Shown here: positions 43,877-55,526 of the stretch, in pieces | Layout of the letters: every line of letters starts with the position of its first letter | Position numbering within the stretch: the first letter of the stretch is position 1 | From: Sophora flavescens | Taxonomy: Eukaryota > Streptophyta > Magnoliopsida > Fabales > Fabaceae | Assembly (NCBI GenBank): GCA_030762895.1 | Contig: CM061065.1 | Coordinates: 83,833,607-83,897,606, forward strand | Reading direction: 5' to 3' | DNA: 64,000 nt | Made by a program: the position numbers and the translations under genes | Notes under the pieces: generated by a model | Databases searched by the model: none | What the model saw: only the letters and a program-made list of their open reading frames with translations | Told to the model about the DNA's origin: nothing

Positions 43877-45252
43877 TGCACAACACACTTGCTCCTTAAT
43901 TTTATAAATCTTTCCAAATAGCCAGCCACTGGTTCATCCACCAGCTGCTGCAGATTCATTATGTCAGCCACAGTCACATCTGGATGAGGCATAAAGAATC
44001 TATCATGGAAACATCGCTCCATGTCACCCGGTTTTAAATGGAAATAAGGGCTAGGGCAGAATACTTGGTAAATGTCGTTCCAGATTAAGGACAAAGGGAA
44101 CAATGGAGCTTATAAAACTCGTTTTGATTAACTTCCCCACGTTTGGGCGAGAACTTGCTGATGTGCTCCATAGTCGATTTACCATCCTCCCCTAAGAAAG
44201 TAGTAAAGTCAGGAGTATTAAATCCCCTAGGCAGAGGCATCATCCTATCCACCCATTCAGGATAGGGCTTCTTGTACACAGGCCTATCCAGCAATCTTAG
44301 CTGGATTCCAAAATGTCTCCTCATAGTTTCAGCTATCATTTCCGGGTCTATCAACTGAGGAGCCCTGTCACCTGCATAATTTGGTATTAGTGGCTGAACA
44401 GGTTAGATAGGCCTAGCAGGTGCACCCCCTGGCTGATAGGGCATCTGATATTACTGCTCCTGGATGGGGATTGCCCCCTTGTTACTACCTTGGTATGGAT
44501 GATTATTCATCCGTGGCTGAGGAATCGACTGAATTGGGGTCACCTGGGGTACATTAGCCCATGGCTGATCCATTCCGACAGGAATAGTCTGTCCATGAGG
44601 AAACCCTTCATGAGTACCTACTGGAGAAGGAGGGATATTGGACCAGGGTAGTTCTCCCACGTAATCAAGAATTTACCTACTAGGGCCTGCAGCAGCAGAG
44701 TAGATGGTGCCCCCAGTCATAACCACCTGTGGACTAGCACCTACCACAAAAGTGTTAGGCACCAAACATGGCAAGCCAACTGTTCCTGTTACATGGGGAG
44801 GCCTCCGGGGCACTTGTACTTGTCCAAATTGTAAGTTCGGCTGCACACTACTGTCAGGGTGTGGGGGCTAGTACATAGGAACCACCTGCGGCATGCCCAT
44901 ACTCGGTTGGACCATTGGTTGTGGTCCTGCCTGAGTTTGTCCGCCAGCAAGAGTGCCAGCTAACAAAATCCAGTTCATTATGCACCATGGGTTTCACGAT
45001 CTCTGAAAGTTGCCTTGACATCTGGTACATCCCATCATTCATCCTCTGATCAATCTGGTCCCGAATAAATGATGTGGTCATTATTATCGGTTGAGGCTGA
45101 TCAGATCTTCCTACCACAGGGGTAGCGGTTAAGGTTGATGATGTCGAGGTACCCACCGGCTGGGGAGTGGTTGGCATCCCCAGAGTAGGCTATGGAGCCC
45201 TCTCCGATGTCTTCTTGGTCTAGTTCTTCTTGCTCGGTTGACTAGTATCCAT
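43877..45252 (-). pseudogene. gag: Tat-like gag, N-terminal part
   Basis: The best start is ATG 45252 (MDTSQPSKK), in frame with the open stretch from 45177. Early stops there fit CAG-to-TAG. A Pro/Gln-rich middle (44660-44451) is followed by MIDPEMIAETMRRHFGIQL (44354 onward). The capsid core is in two frames: EFYKLHC, then after a frameshift near 44090, DMERCFHDRFFMPHP and GYLERFIKLRSKC. The gene stops at 43877, where the gag-only LTR begins, and its C-terminal part appears at 30569. A middle segment is missing between the two. Confidence 0.8.
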
Positions 45253-46091
45253 ACTGCTAAGGTTCTTGCCGGACCTTAGGTGCATATGCCAATGATGATC
45301 TGAACCGGGAGATGGAAACTTCTCAATTAGTTCACCTTTGAGAATCTCACTGGGCGTGCCAACTTTGTTTGAACATAAAAAACAAATTATCAGCCAATCT
45401 AGAAATCAGCCGAGAATCACTTAAGAATTTTAATAAGGATCAAGCGATTTGAACTAGAAGTAAAATCCAACTTCTAGCAAAGGGTTCCCAAACTCACTAA
45501 AGAAAGCGTTTGGTAACAAGGTGAACAAGAAAAGGTTAAGAATTAGAGAATGAGGACTTAATCGGCTAGGAAATAAGCTTGCATAAAATAAATAGCACTA
45601 AGTAAAAGCAGAATTAACAAAGAGTTGAAAGTAAAGGCAAGTGGAAATAAGTAAAGCTTAAAAGTTGTATTGGATTTTGTCGTGTGTCCTTCAACAGTAA
45701 GTACAATGGGTATTTATAGGCTAAATCTAACCATTAACAACCCCTTTCTAATTGGCTACACTTCCTAAATACATGCAACTACCCTAACCTTCATCTGCCC
45801 ACGTCTCTTAACTGTTATGGCCACAACGGCTACCCCTCAACAACTCAACTCCTATTTTCTCGGCATGTTTTGTGGTATCTGTTGGCAACAGCTTCCTTCC
45901 TTATCCTTGCACTTGCGTGTTCCAAGGTCTTCTTCCAGAAGCTCGTGGCCCATTGTGCTTTAGCCCATTCTGCCTTTCAAACCTAGCCCATCAACAAGGT
46001 CCAATCCAAAAAGCTCTCTAGCCGATCCATTATTGAGCATCCTCGGCTGTTTACTCCTCGACAGAATTTTACCCAGCTAATTTTACTATCA
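45253..46091 (-). repeat. LTR and leader of the Tat-like element
   Basis: The leader has a primer-site candidate at 45346-45363 (minus strand TTGGCACGCCCAGTGAGA). The LTR is read as 45366-46091 (TGTTTGAAC to ACTATCA on the plus strand), with a TATA box CTATAAATA on the minus strand at 45711-45719. The other LTR and the pol of this element would lie left of the window. The outer LTR limit is uncertain by some tens of bases. Confidence 0.6.
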
Positions 46092-46339
46092 GCTAATTAA
46101 TTTATTTTGGGGGATGATAGGACCATTTCAAGAAATGATTTCAACTGGGTGTGGATAAAGCACCTCCAGAGAATGAAGAGGAAGATAGAATCTGACGGGG
46201 AGGAAGGGTACGAAGTCCCCAACAGAGACAAAGGGAAGGGTACATTGGGCGTAAAGGGCTTAGGGATTTCATAGAATTAAATAATTTTTTAATAATTTAA
46301 TATTCATAATAATTATCATTAATATAAAAAAGAAATTAA

Positions 46340-46530
46340 TAAAAATAAAAGTATAATTTCTATGCATCGTCAGTGTAAAGTTTTTTACATTGTTAACTAA
46401 TCAGAAATTAAGGTATGAATGACTTTTAAGGTACTTAGAATAAGAGTCACATTTTAACTTATGTGACAATTTCTGATTGATTGATTGTTTAATTTTTTTT
46501 ACATTGTCAGTGCAAACCAATTTAATCCAA
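46340..46530. mobile_element. MITE-like imperfect inverted repeat
   Basis: The left arm around 46367-46410 (GTCAGTGTAAAG to AATCAGAAATT) and the right arm around 46466-46520 are imperfect inverted copies. The right arm ends TACATTGTCAGTGCAAACC. AT-rich and non-coding. Non-autonomous DNA elements with such ends are common in legumes, from memory. No clean target duplication found. Confidence 0.4.
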
Positions 46531-46599
46531 AAAAAATTGACTCAACTATCATGTCAATAAATTGTTCCACGTGGCAAATGCCATGTCATCATAACAGAT

Positions 46600-46725
46600 C
46601 AAGTTAATAGCATGGATCAAAAAGGTAATAGGACATTTTGTAGGGACTAAAATTGCCAACAAAAAATTATAGAGACTAAAAACAAAAGACTCTATATTTC
46701 TATGGATTAAAAACATATTTAACCC
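46600..46725. mobile_element. End of a MITE-like repeat
   Basis: Ends GATTAAAAACATATTTAACCC, with 'agggactaaaattgcc' earlier. The reverse complement GGGTTAAATATGTTTTTAAT resembles an end I recall as abundant in legume genomes. Only one end is seen here. Confidence 0.35.
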
Positions 46726-46869
46726 AATATATTTTCATGATTTGAAATATAAAATTAAAGAATATCATAACTAGCATACAAAATTAAATATTTTAAATGA
46801 CATTAGTAGGTAGATTGATTTGCAAATATTTCACTAGTTATTAATTATTTTTAATAAAAAATTCCTTTT

Positions 46870-48040
46870 TTTAAAACAAACATGGTGTGCAAAAGCATCA
46901 CTGCAGCACAAGGCATTCCAACTAGGTTGGCACCCCAAGTGCTACCAATCATATGCAGCACCCCATAAATTACTTTAAAAAAGAGAGAAAAAGAATACAA
47001 AAAACATGGGGGGATATAAGCAGAAACCCATGAAAATGAAACAATCATCTAAATCTATAGTTTTGAAGCTCATTCCTATCACGGAAAAAATTATCCAAAA
47101 TAAATCTAGGAGCTAATTCCCACCAAAGCATGCCTTGTATAGATGTACCATAGTTAGCTAATTTGTCTACATAAGTGTTGCCTTCCCTATAAATATGAGA
47201 GCACATAAAAAAACATTTCCTTGGATAGCACTATAAAATTAAGCCATCTAGTCTTGAGCTGCCAAGGAACAATTTTGGAGTTGGATAATGCATCAATAAC
47301 CAGTTTTAAATCACATTCCAACCACAGCCTCCGCCAACCCATTTTATGAGCCACTTCTATAGCAATGATTGCACCCATAAGCTCAGCATAGAGAGAATTT
47401 TTAATACCAATGTTACAAGTGAAGCAACCAAGAATAGCGGAACTACTATCTCTGAACAAACCTCCACAAGTAGCCAAACCCGGAGATCCCTTTGCAGCCC
47501 CATCAGAATTGACTTTGATCAAACTTCTATTTGGAGGGAACCAAGAAACCTCCTTAATCTTAGGGGCAGGGTTTAACTTAGCACTCACTGAGAAACTCTT
47601 CATTATAGCAAACTCTGAAATGTCAGAAGACATATGTCCTGAAGAAAGGTTACCTGACAAGGATACATTAGCATGGACCATATTAATAGCAGGCTCCAAA
47701 GATATCCTTTTGCCATCAAAGTGAAGTTGGTTTCTGCAAAACCAGATTGTCCACACAATGTTTGCTATTGCTGCAGCAAATATATCCTTTATTTGTGTGC
47801 TCCAATTGCCATTGCAAACCAGAAAAATTGATTGCATAGAAGATGTATCAATAGGGTAGTTAATAGTAGAACTGAGCCAGATCCAAAGCCCATTAGCAAA
47901 ACTGCATTCCAAGAACAAGTGCATAGTGGTTTCATAGGCCTGACCACATAAGCTGCACATGGAAACCATATAACAGCCTCTAATCCAAAGTTTCTCATCA
48001 GTGGGACATTTGTTATGCAAAATGCGCCAAACCAGAGACT
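46870..48040 (-). pseudogene. 3' end of an L1-type LINE: zinc-binding and RNase H domains
   Basis: The main open stretch (277 codons, 48020-47187) begins with a cysteine/histidine zinc-binding RT-associated domain (CSLCGQAYETTMHLFLEC). It continues to an RNase H fold with catalytic acids in VNSDGAAKGSPG, YAELMGAIIAIE and LECDLKLVIDAL. A frameshift near 47200 separates the last RNase H motif (HIYREGNTYVDKLANYG in another frame). The 3' UTR runs to an A-rich end near 46870-46880. The RT is missing, so the copy is 5' truncated. Stand-alone plant proteins with the same two domains exist, but the 3' UTR and A tail favour a LINE. Confidence 0.75.
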
Positions 48041-48175
48041 AATCCCTCGAGGTACTGAGATCCATCTAAGGGGTTGACCTCTCCCAACAGATGCTCTTCC
48101 ATAAGCATGAGCCAGGAATCGAACCCATGACCACATGCTTAAAGGGCCCAGTTATCTACCAACCTTGCCACACCA
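48040..48175 (-). mobile_element. SINE-like head (tRNA-derived) joined to the LINE
   Basis: On the minus strand an A-box-like TGGCAAGGTTGG (48170-48159) and a perfect B box GGTTCGATTCC (48125-48115) lie 33 bases apart, as in tRNA-derived SINEs. CTCGAGGGATTAGTCTCTGG follows, resembling the body of plant SINEs from memory. It runs without a gap into the LINE frame at about 48040. The left limit coincides with the Sirevirus LTR at 48176. Confidence 0.6.
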
Positions 48176-49677
48176 TGTTGGTCAACTTTGATAATACACG
48201 ATTGAAGTTGACACAGGCAAACACAAGAAGGGGGGTTGAATTGTGTTTGTTAATAATTTTCGAAAACAACCTTTAAAACAATTTTTGCACACAAGAAGAT
48301 TAAAATCAGAAGCAAGCACAAAGAAACAGATCTTTTAAAAAGCTTTAACAAAAGCAACATCAAAACCCCTCAGTTTGTAAGAAACAAATAAGGCTGCAAA
48401 AGTTTAGGAATAGAAGATTCACATAAGATGTTTTATCCTGGTTCACTTTCTTCTAACCAAGAGCTACGTCCAGTCCCTTCTACTTGAAGGTTTTTCTCCA
48501 TTATTTTACAAAATAGATTACAACCAAGTATTCAACACCTCTCCAGGCTTACAAGTATTTCTTTCTTACCAAGCCTCTTCAGGCTCTAACTCTAACAAAG
48601 ATATTTAACTTATGATCTTCTTAACTCACTATGTGTGAGAATATGAAAGTTTAAGATCAGATGAATATTTTCACAATATTCAAACTAAAGAATACAGACT
48701 CTTACTCTTAAAGAAATATGAGAATGAGTGATGAGTGATTATCAAATGGAAAAAGTTGTTCTTCAGAACTTGAGGTCTTCTATTTATAGTGACCTTCTTC
48801 TTCACTTGTATTTCTTCAACGATTATTTTGAATAATCCCGTTTAGAGATAGCATTTAATGCATTATATCTATTGTGACTGATAGCTTGATTGTGGCAAGC
48901 TGAATAGTACTCTTGGTTATCGAGGTAGTATGAAATTGGAGGCTCGCTGCTCTAAGTATAACAGCTTGAGAACTTGTTATTCCTCCTTTGTATACAATCC
49001 AGCTTTTTCTAGCCATAAAGTTGTCATCGTACAGATCGTTTTGCAGTATCACATTGTACGATTTTGCTTTTTGAATTTCTTGATGGTACTATGTTTCTTT
49101 TAAAACATGGTAAAACATTTAAAACAAATGTGAAGAACAAATATTCTATTGAAATAAATATCAATCATTTGAAATAAATTCAAGAGATTTGGATTTAATT
49201 TATTTATTCGAAGATGGAGCTCGTCTACTTAAAAAAACAAAACTTTGTCTACTTAGTTATAAGTGAGACTAAGTTTTGTTCATTATTTTATTTTGCTCGT
49301 CTGCTGTCGTGGCATATCCCCTCGTCTATCAAGTCTTTGGACTTGCTATACCTCAATGAGTTATCATAATCTCCCGTCTGGTGACGTGGCGCTTAGAGAG
49401 TCGTCTACTATCAAGTCTTTGGACTTGCTGAATCTAAGAAGTTATTTTGATTTCCATCTAGTAAGTATTTAGAGCCTCGTCTACTTAAGAAAACCAGGGT
49501 GGATGCGTATTTTTCAATGAAAACTTATCCCAAATTTCTATTACGTATATTTGAATATTCTTGCATAACTGAAAGCACATGTTAGATCTCAACTAACACT
49601 TTGCCAAGCAAATTTAATCCTTTTGTTAACATCAAAACGTAGAGATTATTTAGTCCAAAATCACTTTGGTTCCAACA
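48176..49677 (-). repeat. Downstream LTR of the Sirevirus (1502 bases)
   Basis: Starts TGTTGGTCAAC and ends GGTTCCAACA on the plus strand, giving matching TGTTGG/CCAACA ends. The TATA box CTATAAATA is on the minus strand at 48781-48789. Bases 49355-49677 match 54141-54290 plus 63258-63443. Confidence 0.85.
48781..48789 (-). promoter_or_regulatory. TATA box in the Sirevirus LTR
   Basis: CTATAAATA on the minus strand within the LTR. Confidence 0.6.
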
Positions 49678-49695
49678 ATCTCCCCCTTTTTGATG
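49678..49695 (-). promoter_or_regulatory. Sirevirus polypurine tract
   Basis: Minus strand CATCAAAAAGGGGGAGAT, then TGTTGG at the LTR start; strongly conserved in Sireviruses. Confidence 0.9.
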
Positions 49696-50091
49696 ATAAC
49701 AAAAACTAATTAAATTTGAAAAACAAAGTCTACGATAGCCTGCAGGGCTCCCCCTAAGACAAAACATTCAGATAAATAATCAGTAAAAGCATATGAGACA
49801 AACTTCATATAAGCTAATAGATAAGTTCAACATCTTATCAAACATAGAGTATATATGAAGGAATAAATAAGCATAGTCAGCAGATATCAGAGCAAATAGG
49901 CAAACATAAGTATCAGAGCAGTTATCAAGTAGAAAACAGAAAATGCATATGCAAGCAAATATGAGCTTTTCAAAAACTGACTTTATATATATATATAATC
50001 TCTTTTCTTTCCTTTCTCCCCCCTTTTGTCATCAGCCAAAAAGGTAAAAGGAGTGGATCACCATTGTCAGTATATATAAAAAGAATTCAGG
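49696..50091 (-). other. Sirevirus non-coding tail
   Basis: About 395 bases between the env-like ORF and the polypurine tract, AT-rich with a short TA run at 49984-49996. No gene is seen. Confidence 0.7.
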
Positions 50092-52995
50092 TTAGGCAGA
50101 AGGAGGTGGTGGAGGTGGCTGATTCTGAGTTTGGGTTTTCTTGAAATTTGTCAAGAATTCCAACATTTTGTTCACAACCTCTAAGGTTGGAGCCGTGGAT
50201 ATCTGAACTCTCTGAGAGTCTTCTTCAGTGATCTTTTCAATCATCTGTTCAACCTTTTCTTCAACCATTTTTCCAACTCTTTCATCAACAATCTTGCCAA
50301 GAACTTCTTCAAGATTTCATGGCAGAGCATGTTGCCTTGAACTCTCAACAGATTCTTGAAAAGTGCTTAAGGCTCTGGAGTGTTCAGGGTGATCTGAAGG
50401 GTGCATCACAGCCAAAGCTAGTGGTTGAGAAGAGTGCTTTCCAGATGAGCTTTGTTTGGAGATGGACTCAGCAGTTTCTTCTTCAGGACCACCTAAACCA
50501 AAGAATAGGCATTCATGCCAGGTCCTTCAACAATAATATCATCTTCAAGAAGCTCTGAAGGAGGTGAGGACTGGGCAGGATTAATGACAAGGAGTGGTGA
50601 CGAGGTCACTGATACTTCCTTTGCCTATATGATGGGGTAGGAGAATTCCACATTTCGACTTGTTATGGGAAGTCCCCAAAGGTCTTTATAGATCATGTAA
50701 CGAAAGTTAGAAAAACCACATTTTCCTCTGACTTTGGTAATTTCCTTCTTCTCTTCTTGGGTCAGTCCAGAGGAAGATGCTTCTCGTGTGCAGTGAATAA
50801 TGTGAGATTTCCAGAAATCTGCAGCACGTTGTTCATTAATCAACCCAATGGATTCATAATGCAAATAGAAGTCCAGCATGGAGTAGTCAAAAGTTTCTTG
50901 ATGTAGATCAAGCATTGCTGATTCAAATTCACGGCATAACTCCTTTGAATCTTCTGTTCTTCTTGTCCTTGTCCATATTCAGATCAACCATCTACAATCT
51001 TGGACAGATTCTGTAAGGCATGATTCCAACTCTGGTTACTTCACTATGTCTCAACCAGGATGGAGGGACAAAATGTGCGGCTCTATCAACTCTGAAATGG
51101 CTGAATTCTCACTTCATCATTTCATAGATGAGCTGATCCACAAAGAAATCAGAGGCCCTCCCATAGACACTAGGATGCTCGAAGGATACCTATCTTGTGT
51201 TACTGTCCAATATTATAAGGACATGTTTTGAAGATCTTGCTCTTCTTTCAGGGATGGTAGGAAGATTATTTCTTAGAGGGTCTCTCCCAGACACTTATCA
51301 CATGTCTCTGAACTCCATCATTGAAGGGTATGGGAGGTGGAGTTTTAACAAGGTTAGGATAGATTTTTCTGGGGGGGAATTTGTTCATGGGCAGGTGAGT
51401 GACTAAGGGTCCTATGTTGTGCATTTGTGAAGACACTATTTTGACTAATTTGCAGTCAAGATATGGTAAGTGGAAGGGTTCAACAGGTGGGCTTATTTCT
51501 CCCTCATACTCTGGTAGGGGGTACCACCTGTTAGGAATGTGTTCAGGTTCAGGTTGGTGAGTGAGAAATAGAACTCTCCATTCCCTTTTTACTTTGGCCC
51601 AATCCTCAGATTTGCCATCATAAATAACAGAAATTGGGGTGAAGGGAAATAAGGTTCTTAAGGGTTTTGGGAAAGGAGCACCAGGGGAAATGCCATCATC
51701 TGGTTGATTGAACCAGGGATCATCGACAGGGATAATTGATTGAAATTGTGGTCTGAATGAGGTGGTTATTTGTAAGTGAGCAGGTGAAGATGTAGGCAAG
51801 TTTGTGGTTTGGTCAATTTGTGTTGGTTGGGGTGAGAGGGGTATGGGAATGTATACATCATCAGTTATGGTTTGATTTAACACATCATTTGGAGTAGAGA
51901 CAGCAATGTTATCATCAGAGGTAACAGTAACAGGAACAACATCAACTCTATTTTCTAGACTAGACACTAAGGCATCTACTGCTATTTGAACAGGATCACT
52001 AGCAGAGATGGTTACCTTAGAAGTCTTAGTTGTTCTGGTCTTTCTGGCTGGTTGCCTTCTGGGTTTTGTTGAGACAGGAACAACGACCTCAACAGTAGCA
52101 ACAATAGTTTTTTGCTTCTTCAGGATGGTATTGATAGGAACTCTGTCCTCATCAGCTTCCTCGTCCTCATTGTGTGAGAAGATAACTCTTCTTTGCTTCT
52201 TCACAGCAGGAGCATCAGAAGGTTCCCTGATAACAAGCCACCAGCTGGCCTCTTAGGGGCAGGCTTCCTTGCTTCAGTGGTCTTTTGCCTAGTTACTCTT
52301 TTTACTCCTAGGACTTAAGCATTGTTTTATTCAACCATTTCTTCCTTGATTTTCATCAATTCTTCAGTTTTAGCCATTTCAGTAGCAGCATAGGTACTGA
52401 GTTTCATGTTAGCTAAATTCATCTTACCAAAGTCTGCAGCTGACATTGGTTTTTCAGGATTGTAGGAAGATTGATTTTTGTCTCCGTAAGAAGTTGGCAA
52501 AGGCAAAACTTATGCAAAGCTGATAGGTTGTCCTTAGAACCAACCTTATGAAGAACCACCTTGTTTAATAGTTTATGAAGAATGAGAACGATGTCCTTCA
52601 TTTCAACAGCCTTCCATGAGTGAGTTCTAACTGTGTCTTCTCTCATGAGACAAACTTCAATGGTTTCAGAGCAACCCAAATCGGCTTCCCACGACTCTGT
52701 AAAAACCAAACCTTCCTGAGCACAGAAAATGGCATCAGCAATAGTCTTCTCTGAGACTATGATCCTCTTTCCTAACACAACAGAGGAGAAATCATTGTCA
52801 GTCTCTTGAACATTCTTCCAAAAATCCCTAATCAGGTTGGGAAAGACAGACTTTCTCTGTGAAGAGTCCTCCCTACCCAGTTGCATTAACATACTTGCTT
52901 ATATCTAAGTTGTAGTCTTGCAATATCCCAAAGTTGAAGTGGTATTCAATGGCAATGTTGAGCTTGTCCACGTTGAAGGTTGAAGAAGAAGCCAT
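50092..52995 (-). pseudogene. Sirevirus env-like ORF, fragmented
   Basis: The likely start is ATG 52995 (MASSSTFNVDKLN). The first 200 codons (to about 52419) hold a domain with ISRDF- and W-rich motifs (FPNLIRDFWKNVQETDNDF), similar in style to the Athila third ORF. A charged basic/acidic linker follows (52204-51266: ARKTRTTKTSKV, then Ser/Thr/Pro-rich). Downstream pieces include 50915-50625. The C-terminus is Pro-rich (QPPPPPPSA, stop near 50092). Several frame breaks separate these. Sireviruses often carry such an ORF, but its role as an envelope is unproven. I see no reliable membrane segment. Confidence 0.7.
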
Positions 52996-53483
52996 TTTGG
53001 TGAGAAGAGTTAGATTTTGGAAAACAGAGAGAAAAAGAGCTTGAGAGTTTCAGGGAAGTGTAAAGTTATCTCAGAGGGAAAATATTACTTTTAAAAGATT
53101 CTTGAAACCCAAAGGTTTATCAAAAGGAAAGTCTTTTGACAAGACATGTCATTATGGATAAAACGGCATTGGTATTTTGGAACTCTAAAAAGTTTTGATG
53201 GGATTGATGAAATTATTGACTCAGCAAGGAGAATAAAGGATAAATTTGTCATTGAGACCAAATAAATGCATTTAATAAAAATAAAAATATGCTTAAACAC
53301 AGACAGATGTAGACTCGTATGAAATTATACAATGGACGCGGTAACCAACAACAGTGGACACGACATATAGTAGACGTGCAGCACAACATACCATAGACGC
53401 AAAAATTTAACAGGCATTGGACGTGCATAAGTAATAGACGTTAGATTAACAAAATAAATTTTTCTAAAGGCTAGACGCCTAAA

Positions 53484-54140
53484 TTAATCCACACATATCA
53501 TATTAAGATGCTTCCTAATAAATATAAATCTGTCCTCTGGAAGAGGTTTAGTAAAGATATCTGCCCATTGATGGTCAATGTCAACAAATTGTATATCAAA
53601 TACACCTTTTTGCACATAATCCCTAATGAAATGATGTTTAATCTCTATGTGCTTAGCTCTAGAATGCAAATTTGGATTCTTAGATTTTTTACAGCAGTAT
53701 TATCACACATAAGTGGAATACTACTTACAAACACATTGTAGTCCTCCAATTGATGTTTGATCCAGAGAAGTTGTGAGCAGTAACTTGAAGCTGATATATA
53801 CTCAGCTTCAACAGTTGATAAGGCAATGGTACTTTGTATTTTGCTTGACCATGAGACAATATTAGCTCCAACGAAGTGACATCCTCCACTAGTGCTTTTT
53901 CTTTCAATTCTATCTCCAGCATAGTCAGCATCACAGAAACCAACTAATCTTTAATCTCCATTTTTCCTAAAGCACAAACCAAGATTAGTAGTACCTTTTA
54001 AAAATCTAAAAATTCTCTTAACTGCTGATAAGTGAGATTCTGTAGGATCAGATTGAAATCGAGCATACAAACATACACTAAACATAAAATCAGGCCTAGA
54101 TGCAGTAAGATATAAGAGAGATCCTATCATACCTCTATAC
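53484..54140 (-). pseudogene. pol: Copia RT end and RNase H
   Basis: RYRGMIGSLLYLTASRPD and AVKRIFRFLKGTTNLGL (54140-53951) are the last motifs of copia RT. The RNase H part follows in shifted frames: a SGGCHFVGANIV-like stretch near 53880, LSTVEAEYISAS near 53800, and HSRAKHIEIKHHFIRDYVQ plus FTKPLPEDRF (53669-53484). The upstream edge at about 54140 is a deletion junction with LTR sequence. Confidence 0.85.
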
Positions 54141-54290
54141 CTCAATGAGTTATCATAATCTCCATCTGGTGACGTGGCAGTTAGAGGTCGTCTACTATCA
54201 AGTCTTTGGACTTGCTGAATCTAAGAGGTTATTTTGATTTCCGTCTAGTAAGCATTTAGAGCCTCGTCTAATTAAGAAAACTAGTCTACT
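54141..54290 (-). repeat. Upstream Sirevirus LTR, inner fragment
   Basis: TACCTCAATGAGTTATCATA to TTAAGAAAAC matches 49350-49490. It is joined directly to RT on one side and interrupted on the other; the rest of the LTR is at 63258-63443. Confidence 0.85.
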
Positions 54291-55046
54291 CAAATAAATA
54301 AATAAATAACTTTTACCAAAACATTGAGCATCCCATGTGTCACAGCCGTGATGGCTATCACGGCCAGGCCGTGACAGAGTCTGACTTTGTTATTTATTTG
54401 GTTGGACTATTATGAGTTGGTTGTGATAAATTGCCTAATATGATATTGAGATGTTGGAATATTCTATTGATTAATGTGTTATGCATGATCTGCCTGGGTT
54501 TAATGCTATGCTTAGATAATTTTAAGGAAAGATATATATTGCTCGGAGATAATTGTTTGGGTGAGAGAATAAAGGTGATTTAGAGGTGTCTAGCCTAATT
54601 AATTGATTTTATCTATGAGGAAAAAGGTGGTGAGATTTTGATGGAAGGTTGAGGCACTAGGTTGTTATTGATGTAATTTAGGGAAATTCATTTATAGATG
54701 TATTGTTATTCACAGCCGTGTGAGTGGAACACACAAGGTCAGGATATCCTATTTTAGGATATCGGATATTGCGGGTGAGTGCCCTACGGATGTGGATGCC
54801 GAGGTAGACTACCGTAATATTCTTTTAGTTCTTGACACGTTCGCATATTATTGGCACTGGACCGTTCTGGATCGATACTCCTTGACGCGTTGGCATATTC
54901 TTGGTACTGGACCGTTTTGGACTAACAATCGCTTAGTCGTTAACGCGTTCGAAAGTTATTGGCACTGGACTGTTTCGGACTACTGACTAATGTGACAGGA
55001 GTAAAGATGGCCACTTTAGTATTAAAGTCTAGTTGTACGAGATTGG
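54291..55046 (+). repeat. LTR remnant (probably Ty3/gypsy), left part
   Basis: Contains a CACGGCC palindrome group (54336-54377), then AT-rich and then GC-richer sequence. A block of about 50-60 bases built on TTGGCACTGGACCGTT is repeated imperfectly three or four times at 54830-54985. It continues at 60273 beyond the nested Athila element. The style resembles the middle of Tekay-like LTRs; the orientation is probably plus but not proved. No gene is seen; the ORF 54720-54986 is a read through the repeats. Confidence 0.5.
54830..54985. repeat. Imperfect tandem repeat in the LTR remnant
   Basis: Four blocks of the type GA/TTCGCATATTATTGGCACTG then GACCGTTCTGGA(C/T)C or similar. Confidence 0.65.
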
Positions 55047-55051
55047 GGTAG
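55047..55051. repeat. Target site duplication GGTAG, left copy
   Basis: GGTAG before TGGTGGACG; repeated at 60268-60272. Confidence 0.92.
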
Positions 55052-55526
55052 TGGTGGACGAATCTGGGCAAGTATACCCAGTCGTGCAAGTAATACGGTG
55101 GTGAGACCGTTTATCGTTCCCACAAGGATTGTGACAATTACTAACACGTACCGAATCGATTACTATCCTAGCGTATATTTGGATTGAAGGGAGCTCGATA
55201 ATAAATACCAAGCCCAAATAAGATTTAAAACCTAAAACAGTCAAAACAAGAGAAAAAGTTCTTTGTGGGTTTTTGTCGAACACTCAGAAGGCGGTTAAAG
55301 GAAGTCTTCAAATATAAGAACAACGTTGGGATTAGGTTCACTAAACTCCATCCCCATGCAATGACATAACTCATAAACAGTTTCTACTTCAATTATGACA
55401 ATCAATCCACTAAATTACTCAAGTCCCGATTCCTCGGATAATAAGAGCCTAAATCCACTAATAGATCCTAATTCCTTAGGTGACCTAGATTAGTGAATTC
55501 GCATTAAGATTAGGGATCATGCGATA
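55052..55526 (-). repeat. 3' LTR stub of the deleted Athila element
   Basis: Matches 58828-59305 closely (TGGTGGACGAATCT to ATCATGCGAT), then breaks into RT. Confidence 0.9.

Larger units (their letters stand above)
48176..54290 (-). mobile_element. Sirevirus (Ty1/copia, SIRE/Maximus type), internally deleted, minus strand
   Basis: In element order from high to low coordinates: upstream LTR fragment (63443-63258 and 54290-54141, split by a later insertion), RT/RNase H end (54140-53484), env-like ORF (52995-50092), polypurine tract (49695-49678) and downstream LTR (49677-48176). AAAGGGGGAGAT followed by TGTTGGAAC at the LTR start is diagnostic of Sireviruses. Gag, protease, integrase and most of RT were removed with part of the LTR in one deletion. 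No matching target duplication was found. Confidence 0.85.

Noticed and set aside
47187..48020. Stand-alone host RNase H-like gene
   Set aside because: The zinc-binding plus RNase H order, frameshift, 3' UTR and A-rich end fit a truncated LINE better, though this is not fully excluded.
48171..48175. CACCA as target duplication of the Sirevirus
   Set aside because: The other LTR end at 63443 is followed by ACGAT, so no duplication can be claimed.
52008..52256. Plus-strand ORF opposite the Sirevirus env-like ORF
   Set aside because: Shadow of the minus-strand coding region; no domain.
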